Below are positions 1 to 6,439 of a DNA stretch of 25,441 nucleotides, in pieces (the first letter of the stretch is position 1; each line of letters opens with the position of its first letter). The notes under the pieces were generated by a model. The model was not told where the DNA came from, made no database searches, and saw nothing but the letters and a program-made list of their open reading frames with translations. The stretch is from Candidatus Saccharimonadota bacterium (GTDB taxonomy: Bacteria; Patescibacteriota; Saccharimonadia; CAILAD01; BJGX01). The translations under genes and the position numbers were made by a program. The stretch covers positions 1 to 25,441 of the forward strand of contig JACDEK010000004.1 in NCBI GenBank assembly GCA_013816445.1. Reading direction: 5' to 3'.

Positions 1-138
1 ATTGTGGCTACACCAATCCAAAGGTCAAGAGATGTGTGCGATAAGACAGGAACTTCTACCGACAAAACTATCTAAGAGCAAGAAATAGCAGATCTCATAA
101 AAGCTCTTACAGCGCTTAATAGCGCCTGGTTTGGCTAA
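1..138 (+). other. Possible 3' tail of an upstream gene
   Basis: The window opens inside sequence with short open stretches: frame 1 stops at 73-75, frame 2 at 86-88, and after the first stop frame 1 reads on to a TAA at 136-138 with a protein-like composition (EQEIADLIKALTALNSAWFG). This may be the end of an upstream gene, possibly broken by a stop or frameshift. There is too little sequence to name it or even to choose the frame. Confidence 0.2.
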
Positions 139-165
139 TTTTTCTATTTCGTAAACAAGGAGTGG

Positions 166-171
166 TATACT
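166..171 (+). promoter_or_regulatory. -10 box TATACT, leaderless arrangement
   Basis: TATACT ends 6 nt before the ATG at 178, so transcription should begin at or next to the start codon. An AAGGAG at 157-162 lies 15 nt from the ATG, too far for a normal ribosome binding site and upstream of the -10 box. Confidence 0.55.
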
Positions 172-177
172 ATATAC

Positions 178-654
178 ATGGAATTTTTATCTCGATTTAA
201 GAAGAAAACTGCAGAACCAGAACCAGATTCACTAGAAGTAAGCCAAAAGAAATGGCAAGAGTCAGAAACCCTCCTTACTAATTTAGAGAAATTACAGTAC
301 AAGATTACACTTAAGACAACTGCTAGACTGGAAAATGGCGACGAGATTGAGTATCTACCAGGTATAGAGCTGGTGATTGTTCCGCCTCGAGACAGTGGGC
401 CAGAAGGAAGCCAAGTGCATTATTCTACCCAAGCTCAAATATTTGTTGCAAGTGTAGAACGCAATCAGGAAGGTCTATTGGCTCCTGCTAAAAGGCTTTT
501 GTATCATTTTGAACCTGGGTCACAGCAGCTCTTTGACTATACAGATCCAGAAAGTCCGAAAGGCAAGATAATCAGCGATACGGCTAGCGACAGCTTTAAA
601 TACGTAAGCAAACTAATTGCACTTAGTCGTCAAGGCGAAAGACGACTCGGTTGA
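178..654 (+). CDS. Hypothetical protein, 158 aa
   Basis: I do not recognise a family. The protein is soluble, with no signal peptide or membrane segment. It has a charged, Lys/Glu-rich start (residues 1-35) that could be helical, followed by a mixed strand-rich region around residues 45-120 (runs such as IELVIVPP and AQIFVASVE) and a polar C-terminus. The ATG is supported by the -10 box 6 nt upstream. The stop codon is one base from the stop of the converging minus-strand gene, with no recognisable terminator between them, so the two transcripts probably overlap at their 3' ends. Confidence 0.7.
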   Translation: MEFLSRFKKKTAEPEPDSLEVSQKKWQESETLLTNLEKLQYKITLKTTARLENGDEIEYLPGIELVIVPPRDSGPEGSQVHYSTQAQIFVASVERNQEGLLAPAKRLLYHFEPGSQQLFDYTDPESPKGKIISDTASDSFKYVSKLIALSRQGERRLG

Positions 655-655
655 G

Positions 656-1726
656 CTACCAGAATAAATTCTTAGTCATTTTAGAGTAGAGTTTCAAAAA
701 TTGGCTTTCGCCATGTTGCCAAGTTTTGTACTTGGCCTTCGAAACTGGTAAGTCCCAACAACCTGTAAATTCAGTCACTTCTTCATTAAAACCTCGTTTA
801 AACTGATAGAGACCGGCCTGAGGATGATTGGGGTCTTCTAGGTGTGCCTTAGGCGGTACAGCAACTAAATCATATCGAGTAGCCCCCTGCTCTTTTGCCC
901 AACGCATAGCCTCCCATTGTAATAAATATGGTGCCATAAGATTACGTTTAATAGAAAATGACCCACCGTCTTTATAATACCCCTTGGTATCAAAATGCGT
1001 GGCATATATGCCGGCCAGTACATCACCTTCGTGAGTTGCTACCAAAAACTGCCCAAGCCCAGCTTTTGCTAGCCCTTGCCAGTAACCGGCAAAGTAATCT
1101 TTTTTTCGCAAGAAAAACCCCGCACGAGTTTGGGTGGCGGCCATAAGCTTATACATGAGTTCTACATTATCATTGGTCATCTCGCGTCGTTCAATTTTTA
1201 TACCTTTGCGCTCACTCAAGCGAATGTTGTAGCGAGTTTTCTGTTTGAAACCTGCAAGTATCTCTTCTTCGGTTGGACTGAGATCGACAAAAATAGTGGC
1301 TTTAAACTGTAAATCTGACTTGGCCTTAACTAGGCCAAATGTATGCATATCTACTTCTCCATCAAATACCTCTGGTTCGAGTTTTACCAAAATTGCCTTG
1401 CGGTCGTAGCGCGCAATGAATGGCCCAAGCTCATTGCAGAACTCACCAAAGTGGGCCACAGATTCTTTGCCAGAGGTAAAATCTTTAAAAAATCCCGGCC
1501 CCTTGCTGCAGTAAAAGATTGTACCTAGAAAACTCGCTTGTTTGCTGGCAAGACAAAAGTACGCTATGTAGCCAGCTGACTCATAAACAAAGTAGTGTGG
1601 CTGCCAGCCAACTGTGGCTTTGAACGCCCCCCACTCTACTGTGTTATAAATGTGCCCGCCGTCAGTATTGTGTACAACAAGACTATCCCAGTTGGTTATT
1701 TCATCTGGTGAAGCAATTCTAATCAC
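656..1726 (-). CDS. FemAB-family peptidoglycan bridge aminoacyltransferase (second of pair)
   Basis: This is a FemA/FemX-type protein of the GNAT fold. Such enzymes transfer an amino acid from aminoacyl-tRNA onto the lysine/ornithine side chain of lipid II at the inner membrane face, building the interpeptide bridge. Family signs are the N-terminal 'HIYNTVEWGAFK' segment, the central 'FKQKTRYNIRLSERKGI' region, the 'GIYATHFDTKGYYKDGGS' strand pair and the C-terminal 'GLYQFKRGFNEEVTEFTGCWDLP'. At 356 aa it is shorter than staphylococcal FemA (about 420 aa), which has an extra coiled-coil arm. It starts with GTG and overlaps the stop of the preceding gene by 4 nt (GTGA), so the two are translationally coupled. 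Which amino acid it adds cannot be read from the sequence. Confidence 0.85.
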   Translation of the reverse strand: MIRIASPDEITNWDSLVVHNTDGGHIYNTVEWGAFKATVGWQPHYFVYESAGYIAYFCLASKQASFLGTIFYCSKGPGFFKDFTSGKESVAHFGEFCNELGPFIARYDRKAILVKLEPEVFDGEVDMHTFGLVKAKSDLQFKATIFVDLSPTEEEILAGFKQKTRYNIRLSERKGIKIERREMTNDNVELMYKLMAATQTRAGFFLRKKDYFAGYWQGLAKAGLGQFLVATHEGDVLAGIYATHFDTKGYYKDGGSFSIKRNLMAPYLLQWEAMRWAKEQGATRYDLVAVPPKAHLEDPNHPQAGLYQFKRGFNEEVTEFTGCWDLPVSKAKYKTWQHGESQFLKLYSKMTKNLFW

Positions 1727-2676
1727 TTACGGCCTCGCATTTTTCTATAAGCTGTATACAGCTGGTATTTAGCTCTGTTGATTGGAATATCCCAACTACC
1801 AACAGAGCCTATTATATCTCCTCCAAAGCCTTTTTTGAACCCAGTTATGCCCGCCCATGGGTGATTGGGTTGATCTGGTGGGGCAATTCCCCAAAAATCA
1901 AAGTATTTTTTACCGTCAGCTTTAGCATCGAGTATCATTTGCCATACGTTACTAACAGCAGCCTTGTATTGTCGATTAAGTATTTGATCATTGCCGGTAT
2001 GTGCGTAGTAGCGAGTGTCACCCCAGTCAAATATGAGTGATATGCTGGCTGGTTTGTTTTCTACGGTGGCTACATAAAAACTCGCCATTCCTTGGCCGAT
2101 TAAATTCTCTGCCATTTTTTGATAGTACCAGTCTGGATGATTGGTAATCTTGGCTCGATCGGCAGTATCGTGTAATAACCGCAAAAAGGCTGGAATCATC
2201 TTAAGATCGGCAGTTTTATGTACGCTGACGCCTCTTTTTTCGGCAGTGTTAATGCGATTGCGGTGGCCAGACTCTAGCCCAGAACGTAATTCGTCTTCGC
2301 TTTTTGTAAGATTAAGCACTAGAGTATGAGCGGGCTGTACATCACCAATTTTTTTGGCACCTAGGCTAAGCATTTGCTCAGCTGTAACCTTGCCAACTGG
2401 CTCTATTCGAATAAAGTCACAGTGCAAGTCACTAGCTTTGATCTTAAGTGCCTCCAAGGCTGAATCAATATCTTTTGTCACAATAGGATTATGAGCTGCC
2501 AGTAAATAATGCAAGCCTGTTACTTGGCGGTTGAAAGCTAACCAATACCAGGTGTCGCTCATGCCATAGTAAGGCTGACGGCCAATAGAAGCTTGAAAGC
2601 TAGCCCATTCAGCTGATTGCAGTACGTGGCCACCACGAGATTGAATAGTTTGGTTCCAATTAGAGGGTAGTTGCAT
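1723..2676 (-). CDS. FemAB-family peptidoglycan bridge aminoacyltransferase (first of pair)
   Basis: This 317-aa paralogue of the downstream gene has the same landmarks: 'GGHVLQSAEWASFQASIG' at the N-terminus, 'SGHRNRINTAEKRGVSV' in the middle, 'YYAHTGNDQILNRQYKA', and 'GITGFKKGFGGDIIGSVGSWDIPINRAKY' at the end. The family adds amino acids to the lipid II stem peptide. Paired Fem enzymes elsewhere often add successive residues of one bridge, so a two-step bridge is a reasonable inference. It is the first gene of the operon: TACAAT on the minus strand ends 7 nt before the ATG, and there is no ribosome binding site, which fits a leaderless message. Confidence 0.85.
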   Translation of the reverse strand: MQLPSNWNQTIQSRGGHVLQSAEWASFQASIGRQPYYGMSDTWYWLAFNRQVTGLHYLLAAHNPIVTKDIDSALEALKIKASDLHCDFIRIEPVGKVTAEQMLSLGAKKIGDVQPAHTLVLNLTKSEDELRSGLESGHRNRINTAEKRGVSVHKTADLKMIPAFLRLLHDTADRAKITNHPDWYYQKMAENLIGQGMASFYVATVENKPASISLIFDWGDTRYYAHTGNDQILNRQYKAAVSNVWQMILDAKADGKKYFDFWGIAPPDQPNHPWAGITGFKKGFGGDIIGSVGSWDIPINRAKYQLYTAYRKMRGRK

Positions 2677-2683
2677 GTACTCT

Positions 2684-2689
2684 ATTGTA
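2684..2689 (-). promoter_or_regulatory. -10 box TACAAT for the FemAB operon
   Basis: On the minus strand TACAAT is followed by 7 nt and then the ATG at 2676, which places the expected transcription start at the start codon. Confidence 0.6.
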
Positions 2690-2730
2690 GCAGTTTAGCC
2701 AAACAGATGCCCAACACATAATTAGTTCTA

Positions 2731-2759
2731 TTTACAAAATACTATAAATATAGTAGAAT
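2731..2759 (+). promoter_or_regulatory. Promoter TTTACA-17-TAGAAT
   Basis: A -35 TTTACA at 2731-2736 and a -10 TAGAAT at 2754-2759 are separated by 17 bp. Here transcription would start about 40 nt before the coding region, and a ribosome binding site is present, unlike at most genes in this window. Confidence 0.7.
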
Positions 2760-2802
2760 ACTGTCAGTTCGAACCTTTACACATTCACACTTGGAGAAAA
2801 AA

Positions 2803-3222
2803 GTGACCCAAACAAAGTCAGAATTTATGCAATGGTGTGACGAGCTAGAAGCTAATGGTTACCATATTTTGTGGGCACATGCAGATTGCCCAACTGAGCT
2901 ACAGGGCTTTCTACCTGACGGTGAGGTGTTTTACTTTCGGGCACGTGGCAGTATAGCTACATTTGAAGTTGGTTTTGATAACTTAGATGCACAAAAATGG
3001 GCTCAAGTATATGAAGATGTTATTTGGGGTACTATCCGCTTGGATCAATCAGAGGGTATGTATGCATATTCTTGGTTAAGTCTAGAAGAAGCTCAGGCGT
3101 TATTTAAACCGATGCTTCAAGAATACAGGCAGACTGGGATTGTAATTGGTAGTCTTGCAAAGCCTACCAATGAACGAATCTTGGTACTTAAGCAAATGCT
3201 GATGGTTGATCTGGCATACTAA
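2803..3222 (+). CDS. Hypothetical protein, 139 aa, operon with SGNH hydrolase
   Basis: I do not recognise a family. It is a soluble acidic protein with many aromatic residues (WCDELEANGYHILWAHADCP near the start; YAYSWLSLEEAQALF around residue 90). I choose the GTG at 2803 because GGAG at 2793-2796 sits 6 nt before it; the in-frame TTG at 2791 would place that ribosome binding site inside the gene. The stop overlaps the next start (TAATG), so the two genes are coupled. Confidence 0.65.
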   Translation: MTQTKSEFMQWCDELEANGYHILWAHADCPTELQGFLPDGEVFYFRARGSIATFEVGFDNLDAQKWAQVYEDVIWGTIRLDQSEGMYAYSWLSLEEAQALFKPMLQEYRQTGIVIGSLAKPTNERILVLKQMLMVDLAY

Positions 3223-3869
3223 TGCAGACTCGAAACAAGATTGTATGTGCGCTACTGTGTGTTTTGGTTGTTGAATTGGGCCTTGTATACATACATTTAC
3301 AGGCAAAGTCACATGTACCAGTTTATTCAGTAGCAGTTGCTGGTGATAGTCTGGTATTCTTGTCAACGGGTGACTTGCAAGTACTCATGGCACCAAAATA
3401 TCCCAATCCGGATATTGCAGGTGTACTAGGTATTACAATTGCCGGTATGACGCCAGCTATTGAGCAGATACACACCAAGAAACCAGATGCGATTGTGTTG
3501 GCGTTAGGCACCAATGATGCTCGGTATCTAGTGACTGCGCAGAACGTTGATCAACAGGTACAAGTGTTGCAAGCGTCGTTTGCTCAGCAAGAAGTGGTAT
3601 TACGATCACTTGTAGATACACCCTGTGTGATCTGGGTAGGGGTACAAGAGCACAATACAGAACTCAATCTTGTGACATGGGGGTCACAGCTAAACAAAGG
3701 ATTTAAAGCAAACGTAGAGAAGTATCCAAATGGACATTTTCTTGACTGGGAAGCTGTAATGCGGGGCCATACTGACTGGCAGAGTTCTGACGGCTTGCAC
3801 TTCAGCGACCCAGTCGGTAACCATGCTTATGCACAAGCCATTAGTGACTCTGTAGACGAACTTTGCTAG
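3222..3869 (+). CDS. Membrane-anchored SGNH/GDSL hydrolase
   Basis: An SGNH-fold esterase or acylhydrolase that acts outside the membrane. Residues 8-26 form a signal anchor. The catalytic blocks are visible: GDS at 41-43 (nucleophile Ser43, block I), GTND at 96-99 (Asn of block III) and DGLH at 190-193 (Asp and His of block V). Bacterial SGNH proteins of this size remove acetyl or acyl groups from cell-wall or surface polysaccharides; the substrate here is unknown. The start codon overlaps the stop of the preceding gene, and a strong terminator follows directly, so this is the last gene of a two-gene operon. Confidence 0.8.
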   Translation: MQTRNKIVCALLCVLVVELGLVYIHLQAKSHVPVYSVAVAGDSLVFLSTGDLQVLMAPKYPNPDIAGVLGITIAGMTPAIEQIHTKKPDAIVLALGTNDARYLVTAQNVDQQVQVLQASFAQQEVVLRSLVDTPCVIWVGVQEHNTELNLVTWGSQLNKGFKANVEKYPNGHFLDWEAVMRGHTDWQSSDGLHFSDPVGNHAYAQAISDSVDELC

Positions 3870-3870
3870 T

Positions 3871-3902
3871 AACCTCACACCACATCGGTGTGAGGTTTTT
3901 TA
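3871..3902 (+). terminator. Rho-independent terminator of the SGNH operon
   Basis: An 11-bp perfect stem (AACCTCACACC / GGTGTGAGGTT) with a 5-nt loop is followed by a T-run. Confidence 0.9.
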
Positions 3903-3931
3903 TTGACAATAAGTAATTAATTTAGTATTAT
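3903..3931 (+). promoter_or_regulatory. Promoter of the tRNA-Leu unit, TTGACA-17-TATTAT
   Basis: A perfect -35 TTGACA (3903-3908) is followed after 17 bp by TATTAT (3926-3931); an overlapping TATACT at 3929-3934 gives a 20-bp spacer. Transcription would start about 25 nt upstream of the tRNA. Confidence 0.75.
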
Positions 3932-3961
3932 ACTGGCTGCACTTACTGTTTGTGAGTCCCC

Positions 3962-4045
3962 GCCCGGATGGCGAAATAGGCAGACGCAGGGGGCTTAAAC
4001 CCCCTGGCTCGCAAGAGCGTGCGGGTTCGAATCCCGCTCCGGGCA
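3962..4045 (+). tRNA. tRNA-Leu (anticodon UAA)
   Basis: The acceptor stem GCCCGGA/TCCGGGC pairs perfectly. The anticodon loop CTTAAAC gives anticodon TAA at 3996-3998. A long class II variable arm (tggctcgcaagagcg) and a canonical GGGTTCGAATCCC T-arm are present. The 3' CCA is not encoded (ACGT follows), unlike the serine and arginine tRNAs in this window, so CCA must be added by the nucleotidyltransferase. Confidence 0.95.
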
Positions 4046-4104
4046 CGTATTTTCTCTACTGATACCCTAGCGAATCACTAACTGTAGAGCGTACATTGTA
4101 CAGA

Positions 4105-4198
4105 GGGGCTGTAGCTCAATTTGGCCCGAGGGTCAATTGGTAGATCATCGCGATGTGAAAGCGAATGGATGGGTGGTTCGAACCCCTTCTGCTCCGCA
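4105..4198 (+). tRNA. tRNA-His-like (anticodon GUG) with 17-nt D-arm insertion
   Basis: The 5' end GGGGCTGTAGCTCAAT looks like a normal tRNA start, and 3' segments CTGCTCC (4189-4195) pair with GGGGCTG except for one T-T mismatch and one G-T pair. The anticodon loop ATGTGAA reads GTG (His) on a stem with a G-A mismatch at its top. The D-arm holds about 17 extra nucleotides between two copies of TCAAT; the extra sequence forms its own hairpin (TTGGCCC / GGGTCAA). The T-arm GGTGG-TTCGAAC-CCCTT pairs poorly. CCA is not encoded and there is no clear extra G-1:C73 pair typical of His tRNAs. It may be a decayed tRNA, a divergent but working one, or a consensus error. Confidence 0.5.
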
Positions 4199-4202
4199 CC
4201 TC

Positions 4203-4232
4203 CCCCTCCACTTTTTGTGAAGGGGCTTTTTT
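4203..4232 (+). terminator. Terminator of the tRNA-Leu/His-like unit
   Basis: CCCCTCCAC pairs with GTGAAGGGG (one C-A mismatch) around a T5 loop, followed by C and six T. TTGTGA in its 3' arm (4215-4220) lies 17 bp before the tsaD -10 box and may double as that promoter's -35. Confidence 0.8.
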
Positions 4233-4237
4233 ATTGG

Positions 4238-4243
4238 TAGAAT
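4238..4243 (+). promoter_or_regulatory. -10 box TAGAAT of tsaD, leaderless arrangement
   Basis: TAGAAT ends 7 nt before the ATG at 4251. With TTGTGA at 4215-4220 the spacer is 17 bp. No ribosome binding site fits between the box and the start codon. Confidence 0.65.
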
Positions 4244-4250
4244 ATAGCAG

Positions 4251-5291
4251 ATGAAAATATTAGCAATTGAATCTAGTTGTGACGAAACAGCTGCTGCAGT
4301 GATTAAAAATGGTAGTGCTATTTTGAGTAATGTTATCAATAGCCAAGTAGAGATTCATGCTCAGTACGGTGGTGTGGTGCCAGAAGTTGCTGCAAGAAGT
4401 CATATAGAAGTAATGATTCCTGTTATTGAGCAAGCACTAAATGATGCTAGTTGTAGCTGGAGTGATATTGATGCTATTGCTGTTACAAAAGGCCCAGGCT
4501 TAATTGGCTCGCTACTTATTGGTGTATTAACGGCCAAAACTCTGGCAGCGACAAAAAACAAGCCACTTATTGGTGTGAATCATATTTACGCTCATGGGTT
4601 TGCGGCATTTTTGACCGACAACTCCCCTCAATTTCCTTTTCTGGCCCTCACTGTATCTGGTGGTCATACCACCCTTTCTCTTTACCAAGAAAACTTAAGT
4701 CGTGAGGTGTTAGGAGAAACACTAGATGACGCGGCTGGTGAAGCCTTTGATAAAGTCGCCAAGCTACTTGGTCTACCGTATCCTGGCGGGCCGGCTATTG
4801 GTAAGGTAGCTGAATCTGGCGACGCAAACGCCTATAAGTTTCCTGTTGCTAAGCTAGGTAAAGACAGCCTAGACTTTAGTTTTTCTGGGTTGAAGACTGC
4901 TGTTTTGCGACAAGTACAAGAGATAACGGGTTTTAACCCAGGTGCACTTGATGCCCAAAATTCCCAAAAAACTTATCATCTTGATGAGCAAATAGTAGCC
5001 GATATTGCAGCGAGCTTTCAAAAAGCTGTTGTGATAGCACTGGTTACTAATACTCAGAAAGCTTGGCTGAGGCATAATCCAAAGAGTTTGGTTGTTGGTG
5101 GAGGTGTAGCGTGCAATACTGAGCTTCGCTCTCAAATGCACAGAGTGCTACCAGAAGCGATTTTTGTGCCACCAGTACTTTGTACAGATAATGCAGCTAT
5201 GATTGGCGCACTAGCCTTTCAAATGGCCCAGAATGATATATATATAAAGCCAGATGAACTTACGGCTGACTCTAGTTTAGAAGTTATATAA
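4251..5291 (+). CDS. tsaD: tRNA N6-threonylcarbamoyladenosine synthase subunit TsaD
   Basis: TsaD transfers the threonylcarbamoyl group from TC-AMP to A37 of ANN-decoding tRNAs, working with TsaB/TsaE in bacteria. The sequence is a full-length (346 aa) Kae1/TsaD protein of the ASKHA fold. It opens with MKILAIESSCDETAAAV. The metal-binding histidines are in HIYAH (His111, His115); the nucleotide/substrate loops are SGGHTTL (136-142), GEAFDKVAKLLGLPYPGGP and VGGGVACN; the third metal ligand is Asp313 in CTDNAA. It is a single-gene unit, leaderless at its 5' end and closed by a bidirectional terminator. Confidence 0.97.
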   Translation: MKILAIESSCDETAAAVIKNGSAILSNVINSQVEIHAQYGGVVPEVAARSHIEVMIPVIEQALNDASCSWSDIDAIAVTKGPGLIGSLLIGVLTAKTLAATKNKPLIGVNHIYAHGFAAFLTDNSPQFPFLALTVSGGHTTLSLYQENLSREVLGETLDDAAGEAFDKVAKLLGLPYPGGPAIGKVAESGDANAYKFPVAKLGKDSLDFSFSGLKTAVLRQVQEITGFNPGALDAQNSQKTYHLDEQIVADIAASFQKAVVIALVTNTQKAWLRHNPKSLVVGGGVACNTELRSQMHRVLPEAIFVPPVLCTDNAAMIGALAFQMAQNDIYIKPDELTADSSLEVI

Positions 5292-5293
5292 AA

Positions 5294-5322
5294 GTAAAAA
5301 CCCACGAACTGTGGGTTTTTAC
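5294..5322. terminator. Bidirectional terminator between tsaD and the acidic protein gene
   Basis: A 12-bp perfect stem (GTAAAAACCCAC / GTGGGTTTTTAC) with loop GAACT has T-rich arms that serve both converging transcripts. Confidence 0.85.
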
Positions 5323-5337
5323 TAGTAAAGAAATTTT

Positions 5338-6288
5338 TTATTTGTCTTTAAGTTTTTCGAGAGTAGCAACTTTGTCAGCAATAGTAGCTCGTTGAGCTTC
5401 TATAATACCAACATCGTCTTGGGCACTTTTGATAGTGTCATTTTTTTCAGTTAACATATCTGCAAGACGAGTATCTTCAGCGCCAAGCTCTTCAAGTAAT
5501 TTTTCTACTTCGGTATCAAGGTTTTGTAAGACTTCACTCATTGCTTCTAGTTTTTGACCTGATACGTTATGTTCTTCATCGCTGATTTCAGGTGCCTTAG
5601 GCTCTTCTGGAATAACTGGAGCAGCCTCGTCTTCATCTGGTGCTTTGTGTGCACCGTCATGATGTTCGGCCATAACAATCCCTGAGGTATCAGTGTCTTC
5701 ACTTTCTGCTTTGTCATCTGATTCGATGTCGTCTTTCTGAGTATCTTCTTCAGTAGACTTAGGTGTTACTAATTGATCACGAGGCTGATCTGGTGTAAAA
5801 GTTTCGGTTGGCATAATCATATGTGGAGTATCGCTAGTATCAACTGTTGGTTCTGAGTCGCCTTCCAACTTTAATCCACTTTCTTCTGGAGCTTCAGTAG
5901 TATCAGTTTCGGATTCTCCAAGTTTTGAAACTGCTTCATCATCACTTGGTGTAGTCTCTGTAGATTCTGTACTGGGAGTATCGAGTTTTTCATCTGTAGT
6001 AACCATAGGGCTAGGGTCAACTGACTCAGTCGTATCGCTCATTGTAGCTGTCGCCTCTCCCCCGAAGTGTCCAATTGAGGTTGATTGGTCTGCATCAGTC
6101 GGTGTACCCTCTGGCATTACTGGGGCAACTGAAGGAGCCTCCATAACAGCGGTCGCAGCATTAGCTTCGGGAGCCATATGTGCCATTCGACCCATAGAGT
6201 CCATACTACCCATATCGCCGTCAGCCATTGGTGCACGCTGATCCCACTGCTCATCAATCTCTAGGGGGCTATAAATATCTTTTAACAT
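5338..6288 (-). CDS. Acidic low-complexity protein with C-terminal coiled coil
   Basis: Not a recognised family. Residues 1-30 are Met/Asp-rich. Residues about 40-230 are low complexity, rich in Thr, Ser, Glu, Asp and Pro, with no hydrophobic core and therefore probably disordered. Residues about 235-316 (from SDEEHNVSGQKLEAM to the end) have the heptad pattern of a coiled coil. There is no signal peptide or membrane helix, so it is likely cytoplasmic. The ATG has a good ribosome binding site (AAAGGAG, 5-6 nt upstream), and TACAAT at about 6339-6344 on the minus strand could be its -10 box. A scaffold or nucleoid/cell-shape role is only a guess from composition. Confidence 0.75.
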   Translation of the reverse strand: MLKDIYSPLEIDEQWDQRAPMADGDMGSMDSMGRMAHMAPEANAATAVMEAPSVAPVMPEGTPTDADQSTSIGHFGGEATATMSDTTESVDPSPMVTTDEKLDTPSTESTETTPSDDEAVSKLGESETDTTEAPEESGLKLEGDSEPTVDTSDTPHMIMPTETFTPDQPRDQLVTPKSTEEDTQKDDIESDDKAESEDTDTSGIVMAEHHDGAHKAPDEDEAAPVIPEEPKAPEISDEEHNVSGQKLEAMSEVLQNLDTEVEKLLEELGAEDTRLADMLTEKNDTIKSAQDDVGIIEAQRATIADKVATLEKLKDK

Positions 6289-6424
6289 TATTCTCCTTTT
6301 TCATTTTTAATTGCGCTCACAAAAACTTTGTACTTATTGTAACTAAGCATAAGCACTGCTGTCAAATATATCGCTTATATACTTAAGTAAATGTAAAAAG
6401 CTAGAAGATTCTATCTGAAAATGC

Positions 6425-6430
6425 TACAAT
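6425..6430 (+). promoter_or_regulatory. -10 box TACAAT of valS
   Basis: TACAAT ends 9 nt before the ATG at 6440, with no ribosome binding site between. The TTG at 6431 directly follows the hexamer and cannot be the start if this promoter is used. Confidence 0.55.
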
Positions 6431-6439
6431 TTGAACATC

